NCBI RefSeq assembly: GCF_005222205.1
Contig: NZ_CP032346.1
Location: forward strand, 1,479,501-1,543,500
DNA: 64,000 bases
Direction: 5' to 3'
Source: Azospirillum brasilense
Lineage (GTDB): Bacteria; Pseudomonadota; Alphaproteobacteria; Azospirillales; Azospirillaceae
The notes under the pieces were generated by a model. That model had not been told where the DNA came from, did not search any database, and saw only the letters and a list, made by a program, of their open reading frames with translations. How positions within the stretch are numbered: the stretch's first letter is position 1; each line of letters starts with the position of its first letter. This document shows, in pieces, positions 36,795-44,224 of the stretch. A program made the translations under genes and the position numbers.

Positions 36795-36857
36795 ATGCCG
36801 AGGCGTTTCCATAGTCCCGGCGACCACGCAAGCACATCGGCGGAGCAGGAGGGGTGA
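36795..36857 (+). CDS. Possible 20-codon leader-like frame
   Basis: ATG at 36795 follows GGGAAG and encodes a 20-residue peptide (MPRRFHSPGDHASTSAEQEG). Its last codons contain the AGGAGG ribosome site of the next gene, whose ATG lies 3 bases beyond this stop. This arrangement would couple translation. It is weakly supported otherwise. Confidence 0.25.
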   Translation: MPRRFHSPGDHASTSAEQEG

Positions 36858-36860
36858 GGC

Positions 36861-37193
36861 ATGGGGCAAGCGCACTATCTCGTCGCGCAACGTGGAACCG
36901 GCTGGTTCATCCTCCTGGAAAAGAACCGGTATGGCCCCTTCCCGAGCGGGCGGAGCGGTGCCCTGACCGCCGCCGTACAGGCCGCGCATCAAGCCGGCAA
37001 GGATGGGCATGACGCCCTCGTGTCGCTGCGCGCCGTAGACGGAACCGAGCGGACCGTCTGGTCCTTCGGGACCGATGGCTACCCTCCGCGCTGGGTCGAA
37101 CGGTTGCGCATCGTGGCGCCGATGCCACGTCCCAAACGGCTGCGCCCGGCAATGCTTGCGCCGAGGCGGCCCGAACCAGGAGAGGTTCCATGA
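36861..37193 (+). CDS. Small protein, DUF2188-like
   Basis: A 110-residue protein: HYLVAQRGTGWFILLEKNRYGPF hairpin, then a helix ALTAAVQAAHQAGKDG, then a strand with SLRAVDGTERTVWSFG. This order is like the 98-residue protein upstream, so the two may be diverged paralogues. The strong AGGAGGGG site precedes the ATG. It ends in a basic Pro/Arg tail and overlaps the following gene by 4 bases (ATGA). Confidence 0.7.
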   Translation: MGQAHYLVAQRGTGWFILLEKNRYGPFPSGRSGALTAAVQAAHQAGKDGHDALVSLRAVDGTERTVWSFGTDGYPPRWVERLRIVAPMPRPKRLRPAMLAPRRPEPGEVP

Positions 37194-37387
37194 TCGACCG
37201 CGAACTTCTGGAGCGCTATCAGGCGGCGTTCGGCTGCACCTTCGATGTCGCGCTCTGGGTCAGACGGCCGGGCGATGGCGTGAACGACCTGATGCGCGTC
37301 GCGCTCGCCGGATACGGACCGCCGGTGACCGACGAGCGCATCGCATCCCGATTGCGTGAGCGGCTTGTGTCTCCGGAAGGTCGGTAG
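37190..37387 (+). CDS. Small protein of unknown function (65 aa)
   Basis: A 65-residue, mostly helical protein (LLERYQAAFGCTFDVALWVR, then DERIASRLRERL). It is coupled to the preceding gene by the ATGA overlap, which supports that both are translated. No family was recognised. Confidence 0.65.
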   Translation: MIDRELLERYQAAFGCTFDVALWVRRPGDGVNDLMRVALAGYGPPVTDERIASRLRERLVSPEGR

Positions 37388-37591
37388 TGGCCTTCCATCC
37401 CGCCGTGCCAACGGCGTGGACCGGAGATGCCGGCCCACTTGTCCGCGATGCCTGAGTGAGGAACCCATGGGGTGCCGATCGCGCATTCTCTCTCTCCTGG
37501 CACGTGTCCGGTGTTCGGGAAAGGCGCAAGCCTCCGGTATCGACGGGAGGGGAGTTCGCCGCGTGATGCCGCCACTTTCATGCTTTCGATC

Positions 37592-38731
37592 ATGAACAGA
37601 TTTCAGGCAAATCTGCCCGGCACACCGGAGCGTTCCGATGCGGAGCGGAAGGTGGACGCTGTGCGGGCGCTGGGAGGAATCTTTGTCCAGGCGGTCGCCG
37701 TGACACGGGTGCCGATGATCGTGGCCGACGCGATGCTGCCCGGCACCCCGGTGATCTTCGCGAACGACGCCTTTCTGACCATGTCCGGCTACAGCAGGGA
37801 CGAGATCCTCGGCCAGGAGCCGCACTTCCTGGACGGGCCGGAGACCAGCCCGGCGGTGATCCAGCAATTCAGCAAGGCCATCGCCGAACAGCGCGACGAA
37901 ACCTTGCAGATCCTGCAGTACCGCAAGGACGGCAGCACACTGTGGGCAACCCTGTTCGTCAGCCCGTGGGCCGACGAGAATGGACGGATGGTCCACCACT
38001 TTCTGTCCTTTCTGGACATCACCCGGCACCATGAAGCCGAAGATGATCTGCGACAACTCACCCTGGATCTGGAACGGCGCGTGGCCGAGCGGACGCAGGC
38101 TTTGACGGCGGCCAACGCGCACCTGTCCCGTCTTTTGGCGGAGAACGAGGTGCTGCTCCGCGAAGTGGACCACCGGGCCAAGAACAGCTTGGCCGTTGCC
38201 TCGTCGCTGTTGATCACCCAAGCGTACCAGCAGGCGGACCCGGCGGTCAGGGCGCTCTTTCTGGAAACCCAGGAACGCCTGGGGGCAATGGCGCACGCGC
38301 ACAACCTGCTCAGCAAATCCCACGATCCCCGTCGGATCGGCCTCGCGCCGTATTTGCGGGACCTGTGCACATCCCTGATGGCGTCAACCGGCAGCGGCGC
38401 CGGCAACCGGATCGAGGTGCAGGCGGACGACGGCATTCACATTCTGGCCGACCGCGCCATCGCGCTGGGCCTGATCGTGAACGAACTGATCACCAACGCG
38501 GTGAAGCACGCGTTTGCGCCCGATCTGGCGGGCCGCATCGAGGTGGCGGCCCGGCGATCGCACGCGGATCGCGTGAGTCTGCGTGTCCGCGACAATGGAA
38601 TGGGCATGTCCGTCGGCCGGGAAGGGGCCCTCGGCTATGCAATCATGCAATCCCTTGTCGAACAGATCGACGGCGACATGGATGTGGGCCACGACGGCGG
38701 CGTCGCCGTCACGGTCACGTTTCCCGCTTGA
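37592..38731 (+). CDS. PAS (LOV-like, cysteine-less) HisKA_2 sensor histidine kinase
   Basis: A 379-residue cytoplasmic kinase. The PAS domain (about residues 35-145) follows the LOV pattern closely: VIFANDAFLTMSGYSRDEILG, then DGPETSPAVIQQF and RKDGSTLWAT. The photoactive GxNCRFLQ motif reads GQEPHFLD (74-81), with Pro77 in place of the flavin-adduct Cys. The usual Asn and Gln flavin contacts are also replaced. A coiled linker leads to the HisKA_2 phospho-acceptor EVDHRAKNSL (His194). A HATPase domain follows with NELITNAVKHAF and DNGMGM. No response regulator is adjacent. The ATG at 37592 follows other in-frame Mets; the earlier ones add only disordered sequence. Confidence 0.9.
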   Translation: MNRFQANLPGTPERSDAERKVDAVRALGGIFVQAVAVTRVPMIVADAMLPGTPVIFANDAFLTMSGYSRDEILGQEPHFLDGPETSPAVIQQFSKAIAEQRDETLQILQYRKDGSTLWATLFVSPWADENGRMVHHFLSFLDITRHHEAEDDLRQLTLDLERRVAERTQALTAANAHLSRLLAENEVLLREVDHRAKNSLAVASSLLITQAYQQADPAVRALFLETQERLGAMAHAHNLLSKSHDPRRIGLAPYLRDLCTSLMASTGSGAGNRIEVQADDGIHILADRAIALGLIVNELITNAVKHAFAPDLAGRIEVAARRSHADRVSLRVRDNGMGMSVGREGALGYAIMQSLVEQIDGDMDVGHDGGVAVTVTFPA

Positions 38732-39091
38732 CGTCCCGCTGCGTGACCGGGCTCGAAAAACGCCCGCCCTTCAGTGGAGGTGGGCGCGGCGGGCATGGCT
38801 TTGTCGAGTTCTTGGCTCAATGGAACGCGCTGCGCAGGCCCCCAAAGGAGAAGAAGACCAGGAGAGGAGCGAAGCCGATGGCGTAAGGCCAAAGCTCAAG
38901 CTAAGCTAAGGGTAAACATCTTTATCGATGTGTAGACTTTCTTGTCAATGTGAAAGCATTTTCACCCGACTACAACAGACCGGTTTATGTCACGGAAATC
39001 AGCACCGTTAGTAAAATCTTTACCATGATTCTTATTTTTCCGTTAAGCGGGGCACCTCAACCTTTGGGCTAAGACGTTGGTCTAGAGTTCC
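38732..39091. promoter_or_regulatory. AT-rich upstream region of the polysaccharide-directed protein
   Basis: The 360-base gap is gene-free and unusually AT-rich from 38900 on. It contains the inverted repeat GTAAAATCTTTAC (39011-39023) and short palindromes such as ATCGAT and GAAAGCATTTTC. These are plausible operator or promoter elements for the downstream gene. No sigma-factor consensus could be fixed by eye. Confidence 0.4.
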
Positions 39092-42000
39092 ATGAGGTCC
39101 GAGATGGCTGCCGAAACTACCGAACTGATGGACGTCACCTTCACGGTGAACGCCTGGGGCGCACCCGCCGGCGGAAAGTGGCCGCATTTCGTGCTGCGGC
39201 TTGATGGGGTTGAGATCGGGCAGGCGACCGTCGCGTCGGCGTCGCTGGGCCGTTACACCTTCAACGCCCGCGTTCCGGCCGACAAGGCCCACAAGCTTCA
39301 GCTTCAGTACGACAACGACGGCTCCGTGAACGGGGAGGACCGCAACCTCTTCGTCAAATCCTTCGAGGTGAACGGGAAACCGATCCTCAGCATCGACCCG
39401 CTGGTCACCTACGACACCGGCGACATCGATGGCAAGAACGTCATCGCCGGGCAGACCGAGATGTACTGGCGAGGCGCGCTGAACGCCGATCTGCCCAAGA
39501 CGCTGTTCGCCAGCGCGCAGGAGCCGGAGCCCGAGGCGCCGGCCACCATGACGACCGAGATCGTCGTGAAGGCCTGGGGCGCCGCCGCCAACGGCACGCC
39601 GCCCCACTTCAAGCTGCTGGTGGACGACAAGGTGGTCGGCGACGCCTGGGTCAGCGCGACCAGCCCGACCGGCTACACCTTCAAGGTCGATGTGGACCCC
39701 AACGAGGCCCACAAGATCCAGATCCATTACGACAACGACGCCACGGTCAACGGCCAGGACCGCAACCTGTTCGTCCAGGGCATCACCATCGACGGGCAGG
39801 AGATCAAATCGACCGATCCGCTGGCCTCCTACGACAAGGGGCCGGTGGACGGCAAGTTCGTGGTCGCCGGCCAGGAAGGGCTGTTCTGGGGCGGCGCGCT
39901 CACCTTCGGCGTGCCGGAGGAGTATTTCGACGGCCCCTACGTCCCGCCGCCGCCCCCGCCGCCGCCGGTCAAGCTGACGCCGACGGACATCGTCGTCAAC
40001 GCCTGGGGCCAGTCGGCCGGCGGCGTGGCGCCGCACTTCAAGCTGCTGGTCGACGGCAAGGTGGTCGGCGAGGGCCGCGCCACCTCCAGCGACCCGCAGC
40101 CCTTCCGCTTCACCGTCGATCTGGACGCCAAGGAAGCCCACAAGATCCAGATCCACTACGACAACGATTCCGTGGTCAACGGCCAGGACCGCAACCTGTA
40201 CGTCAAGTCGGTGTCGATCAACGGCCACACGGTCGCGGCGACCGACTCCATCGTCACCTATGACAAGGGAGCGGTGGACGGAAAGGACGTGGTGAAGGGT
40301 CAGGAGGGGCTGTTCTGGGGCGGCGCTCTGAACGTGGACGCCCCGGCGTCGCTGTTCCAGCCCGCGGCCGAGCCGCCCCCGCCGCCGCCGACCGGTCCGG
40401 CCTTCTACGTCGCGGCCAACGGCAAGGACACCTGGTCGGGCAAGCTGTCCGCGCCGAACGCCGACGGCACCGACGGCCCCTTCGCCTCGCTGGAGCGCGC
40501 CCGCGACGCCATGCGCGACAGCGACGTCGACACCACTTATGTGCGCGAGGGCACCTACCGCCTGACCAAGACGCTGGAGCTGACCGGCGCCGACAACGGC
40601 CACAGCTTCCGCAACTATCCCGGCGAGACGCCGGTGCTGAACGGGGCGGAGAAGGTCACCAACTTCGTCAGCGAGGGCAACGGGATCTACTCCGCGAAGC
40701 TGTCGCAGGCCACCGACCTCGACCTGACCATCGGCGGGGTGCGCCAGACGCTGGCCAGCAAGGGCATCGTCGACGCCGACAACCCGACCACCACCGGCTG
40801 GTACTTCGCCGATGCGGCCAACGGCGGCCCCAGCGGCTGGTCGGTGCGCTACCACACCGGCGACATGTCGTCGGGCGACATCGTCGCCGGCATGAAGATC
40901 CAGCTGATGGACGCCGAGCGGCTGTCCGACACGCTGACCGAGATCGCCAGCGTCAACGACGCCACCCGCACCATCACGCTGAAGAACGGCACCTCGCTGC
41001 CCTTCGCCGAGGGGACGACCTACAAGCTGCTGAACAACCCGTCCTTCGTCGACCAGGCGGGCGAGTTCGCGTGGCGCGCCTCGGACAAGTCGCTGGTGTT
41101 CAAGCCGGAGCATCCCGCCACCCTGGCGCAGGACGGCGTCGAGGTGGCGCGGCTGGGCACGCTGATCCGCCTGAACGGCAGCAGCGACGTGACCATCGAG
41201 GGGCTGGGCTTCACCAACACCACCACCTGGGGCTACGCGGTGGAGCTGAAGGGGGCGTCGGGCAACAGCATCGGCAACAACAGCTTCCTCAACGTCGGCA
41301 CGGCGATCAAGCTGACCGCGGCCTCCTCCAACAACCTGGTGGGCGGCAACACGCTGGACCATCTGGCGGTCAACGGCATCGAGCTGGACGGGCGCAGCAA
41401 CGGCAACACCATCTACGCCAACGACATCTCCCATGTCGGGGAGGTCCGGAAGGGCGTCGCCGGGATCATCGGCACCGGGGTGGACAACAACCTGATCGCC
41501 CACAACGACGTCGACTCCAGCGCGCGTTACGGCATCTCGCTGAAGAACTGGGACTCCAGCAACATCAACCACAACAACGTCATCGAGTACAACCGCGTCA
41601 CCAACACCAACCTGGAGACGGCGGACGGCGGCGGCATCGAGGTGCTGGGCCGGTCCAGCGTCGACACCGGCACGATCATCCGCGGCAACTGGGTGGAGCA
41701 TGTCGGCGGGCTGGCCACCAGCAACACCGACCAGTGGCTGACCAACCACAAGGGCTTCGGCATCTATCTGGACGACATGGCCGGCGGCGTCACGGTGACC
41801 GGCAACTTCCTGAAGGACACCGGGCTGGCCGGGGTGCACATTCACGGCGGCGACAACAACCTCGTCACCAACAACTTCTCGATCATCGCCAGCAACGCGG
41901 AGGAGTTCATCCGCGTCGGCTGGGCGCCCAAGCACGGCGACCCTGGCCTGCCGCGCAACAACACCATCACCGGCAACGTCATCAGCGGGACCCTTCCGCT

Positions 42001-42250
42001 GGACGACTACATGGAACTGCTGACCGCCGGCAACCCGGTGATCGACGGCAACCTCGTCTACAACGTGCCGCGCTACGGCGACAACGACGTGACGGGCAAG
42101 CCGTTGTTCAACAACCCCTATTGGGGCGACTACTCGCTCCAGGCGAACTCCCCGGCGCTGGCCATGGGCATCCATGACCTGGACTGGGCGATGATCGGCC
42201 AGAGCGGCTACACGGCGTCCGACGGGATGCCGCACTTCTGGGACGCCTGA
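39092..42250 (+). CDS. Secreted polysaccharide-active protein: three xylan-binding-type CBMs plus right-handed beta-helix
   Basis: A 1,052-residue protein. Three ~115-residue modules, starting near residues 14, 152 and 298, share VNAWG..A.G..PHF.L..DG, HK(I/L)Q(I/L).YDND, VNG.DRNL and W.GAL. This is the pattern of calcium-dependent CBM36/60-like xylan-binding domains. Pro-rich linkers separate them. From about residue 438 a right-handed parallel beta-helix follows (FYVAANGKDTWSG start; later repeated NxI/NNL..N rungs), as in pectate-lyase-like and alginate-epimerase-like enzymes. There is no Sec signal, so type I or another leaderless secretion is inferred. An alternative ATG at 39104 has a better GAGG site. 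Substrate and catalytic residues are not assigned. Confidence 0.88.
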   Translation: MRSEMAAETTELMDVTFTVNAWGAPAGGKWPHFVLRLDGVEIGQATVASASLGRYTFNARVPADKAHKLQLQYDNDGSVNGEDRNLFVKSFEVNGKPILSIDPLVTYDTGDIDGKNVIAGQTEMYWRGALNADLPKTLFASAQEPEPEAPATMTTEIVVKAWGAAANGTPPHFKLLVDDKVVGDAWVSATSPTGYTFKVDVDPNEAHKIQIHYDNDATVNGQDRNLFVQGITIDGQEIKSTDPLASYDKGPVDGKFVVAGQEGLFWGGALTFGVPEEYFDGPYVPPPPPPPPVKLTPTDIVVNAWGQSAGGVAPHFKLLVDGKVVGEGRATSSDPQPFRFTVDLDAKEAHKIQIHYDNDSVVNGQDRNLYVKSVSINGHTVAATDSIVTYDKGAVDGKDVVKGQEGLFWGGALNVDAPASLFQPAAEPPPPPPTGPAFYVAANGKDTWSGKLSAPNADGTDGPFASLERARDAMRDSDVDTTYVREGTYRLTKTLELTGADNGHSFRNYPGETPVLNGAEKVTNFVSEGNGIYSAKLSQATDLDLTIGGVRQTLASKGIVDADNPTTTGWYFADAANGGPSGWSVRYHTGDMSSGDIVAGMKIQLMDAERLSDTLTEIASVNDATRTITLKNGTSLPFAEGTTYKLLNNPSFVDQAGEFAWRASDKSLVFKPEHPATLAQDGVEVARLGTLIRLNGSSDVTIEGLGFTNTTTWGYAVELKGASGNSIGNNSFLNVGTAIKLTAASSNNLVGGNTLDHLAVNGIELDGRSNGNTIYANDISHVGEVRKGVAGIIGTGVDNNLIAHNDVDSSARYGISLKNWDSSNINHNNVIEYNRVTNTNLETADGGGIEVLGRSSVDTGTIIRGNWVEHVGGLATSNTDQWLTNHKGFGIYLDDMAGGVTVTGNFLKDTGLAGVHIHGGDNNLVTNNFSIIASNAEEFIRVGWAPKHGDPGLPRNNTITGNVISGTLPLDDYMELLTAGNPVIDGNLVYNVPRYGDNDVTGKPLFNNPYWGDYSLQANSPALAMGIHDLDWAMIGQSGYTASDGMPHFWDA

Positions 42251-42338
42251 TCCCCGGCACGGACCTGGGAAAGCGGGATCAAAAGCGGGCGGAGGCTTGT
42301 TCTTCCGGGATAGGTCCCCGGGGAAGGAGGCTCCGCCC

Positions 42339-42851
42339 GTGCTCCCGCGTCCACACGCCTTGCGGCGGTCCGCCGTCCTCCTTCTGCTCGCCGCGACCGG
42401 GGGGCTGGCGGGGTGCGCCGATCCCCGGGCCGACGTCGCGCTGGCCGCCCAGAGCGCGCTGGTCGGCATGCCCAAGGGAACGCTGCTCTCCTGCGCCGGG
42501 GTCCCGCACCGGCAGGCGGCAAGCGGCGCCCTGGAGTTCTTCACCTACCGCGCGGGCTCCATCGATTACTACGCCCCACCACCACCGCCGGTGGGCTACG
42601 GATGGGGGTATCCGTGGGGCTATCCCGGCTGGCGCCATCGCGGGCTCGACTACGACCCGTGGGACTACTATCCTCCGCGGGCTGGCGACGTGGTGGACAA
42701 CCGGTGCGAAGCGACCTTCACCTTGAGGAACGGGGCCGTCGAGCAGCTGGTCTACCGGGCGTCGTCGCTGGGCGCCTGCGCCGCGGTCGTGCAGAATTGC
42801 ATGGCGCTCGTGCCGCAGAGCCTTCCGCCCAGACCCACACCCTCAGGATAG
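42339..42851 (+). CDS. Putative lipoprotein of unknown function
   Basis: A 170-residue protein starting at GTG 42339, 8 bases after AAGGAGG. The lipoprotein signal ends in the lipobox LAGC, with the lipidated Cys near residue 26. The mature part has LVGMPKGTLLSCAGVP, reminiscent of small outer-membrane assembly-type lipoproteins. A Pro/Tyr/Gly-rich insertion (PPPPPVGYGWGYPWGYPG) lies in the middle, and several cysteines could pair. A longer frame starting at TTG 42297 is open but spoils the signal peptide. The function is unknown. Confidence 0.75.
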   Translation: MLPRPHALRRSAVLLLLAATGGLAGCADPRADVALAAQSALVGMPKGTLLSCAGVPHRQAASGALEFFTYRAGSIDYYAPPPPPVGYGWGYPWGYPGWRHRGLDYDPWDYYPPRAGDVVDNRCEATFTLRNGAVEQLVYRASSLGACAAVVQNCMALVPQSLPPRPTPSG

Positions 42852-42898
42852 AGCCGGCAGAGGCATCCACCGTGACACCATTGAGGAAGACGCCGGCG

Positions 42899-43681
42899 AT
42901 GAAGGCACCGTTCCGCTCGGCCCTGCTGGCCCTGTGCGCGCTCTCTTGTCTGGCGGGGCCGCCCGCCGCGGCGCAGGATGCGCAGAGCGAGACGAAGCCG
43001 AAGTTCGGTCCGGACGCCGTGCCGATGACCGAGGACCGCGGCTATCTGCGCAACGCCGGGGCGCCGGACTTCTGGGCGATGATGCCCTACTACACGGCCC
43101 AGCAGACCGGCAGCGCCTGCTCGGTCGCCAGCGTGGCGATGATGATCAACGCGTTGCGCGGCCTGCCGCCGCTCTCGTCCAACCGGCTGGTCACCCAGGC
43201 GCGGGTGCTGAACGAGGTGGACGACGACGGCTGGAAGGCGGCCACCGCGGAGAACGGGGACGGCGTGTCCTTCGCCGATTTCGCCGGGCTGGTCCAGAAG
43301 TCGGTGGACGCCTTCGGCCTGGACGCCACGGTGGAGGTCTTCCGGCCGAAGGACACCTCGCCGGAGACGCTGGGCGCGCTGCGGCGCATCCTGGACGAGA
43401 ATGAGCGCGATGACAGCGACATCATCCTGCTGGCCTACGACCAGGGCACGCTGACCGGCGACGCCACGGTGGGCCACATCGCACCGCTCGGCGCCTACGA
43501 CGCGGAGACCCACCGGGTGCTGGTCATGGACGTGGACCGGCTGTGGTACGTGCCCTACTGGTCCAGCGACGAGAAGCTGCTGGAGGCGATGGTGAAGCCC
43601 GACCGCTCCGACCCCACCGGCAGCGGCCTGATCCATGTGCGCCTGAAGGATGCCCGGCCGAAGGGGCGGACAGCGGGATAA
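42899..43681 (+). CDS. Exported phytochelatin-synthase-like cysteine peptidase
   Basis: A 260-residue papain-fold protein of the bacterial phytochelatin-synthase (family C83) type. These act on glutathione as gamma-Glu-Cys peptidases or transpeptidases. The signal peptide is MKAPFRSALLALCALSCLAG..., cleaved near AAAQ. The catalytic triad is visible as Cys74 in QTGSACSVAS, His193 in VGHIAPLGAY and Asp211 in VLVMDVDR. It lacks the C-terminal Cys-rich regulatory domain of plant enzymes, as usual in bacteria. Export to the periplasm is predicted, which limits its substrate to periplasmic thiols. It follows the lipoprotein gene by 47 bases. Confidence 0.9.
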   Translation: MKAPFRSALLALCALSCLAGPPAAAQDAQSETKPKFGPDAVPMTEDRGYLRNAGAPDFWAMMPYYTAQQTGSACSVASVAMMINALRGLPPLSSNRLVTQARVLNEVDDDGWKAATAENGDGVSFADFAGLVQKSVDAFGLDATVEVFRPKDTSPETLGALRRILDENERDDSDIILLAYDQGTLTGDATVGHIAPLGAYDAETHRVLVMDVDRLWYVPYWSSDEKLLEAMVKPDRSDPTGSGLIHVRLKDARPKGRTAG

Positions 43682-43759
43682 CAGCGTTGACTCATGTTGC
43701 GTCGCAGCGCGACCCGTTGTCGCATTCCGCGGCCAGACATCAACCTCAGTGTAGCTAAT

Positions 43760-43782
43760 AATTAACCTCCCAACGGTTAATT
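43760..43782. promoter_or_regulatory. Perfect inverted repeat upstream of the acetate-symporter operon
   Basis: AATTAACC (43760-43767) and GGTTAATT (43775-43782) are perfect arms with a 7-base spacer in an AT-rich stretch about 130 bases before the DUF485 gene. It has the size and symmetry of a dimeric regulator operator. Confidence 0.5.
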
Positions 43783-43912
43783 TCGAAGGATTTTGAGCGA
43801 ATCTTTCGTCATTTCGCGCGCCAAGAAATTTAATTTCGCTTCTTGCCGCCATGCGTCCAGGGTATTGCTGCGATGCGCAATGCCTGGGTTTCAAGAAGAA
43901 GCGATAAAAAAC

Positions 43913-44224
43913 ATGTCCGACGAGATTTACGAGCGGGTGCTGTCCAACCCGAAGTTCGCCGCGATGACGGCGAGCCGCGCGCGCTTCAGCTGGCGGCTGG
44001 CGCTGATCGTCCTGGCGGTCTACTACGCCTTCGTGTTCGCCTCGGCGCTGGCGCCCGAGCTGATGGCGCGCCCGCTGGCCGAGGGCATGACCTTCCCGGT
44101 CGGGCTGGCCGCCGGCATCGTCATCACCGTCTTCTGCTCGCTGATGACCGGCGTCTACGTGCTGCGCGCCAACAACCGCTATGACGCGATGAACCGCGAT
44201 CTGCTGAACGAGGTGGGCCGATGA
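43913..44224 (+). CDS. yjcH: DUF485 small membrane protein, ActP partner (YjcH family)
   Basis: A 103-residue protein with two hydrophobic helices (about residues 24-46 and 60-82) and the family's N-terminal NPKFAAMTASRARFSW segment. DUF485 genes nearly always precede ActP-type sodium:solute symporters. Here the ATGA overlap with actP shows coupling. The ATG at 43913 is used; the open frame extends upstream without a ribosome site. Confidence 0.92.
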   Translation: MSDEIYERVLSNPKFAAMTASRARFSWRLALIVLAVYYAFVFASALAPELMARPLAEGMTFPVGLAAGIVITVFCSLMTGVYVLRANNRYDAMNRDLLNEVGR

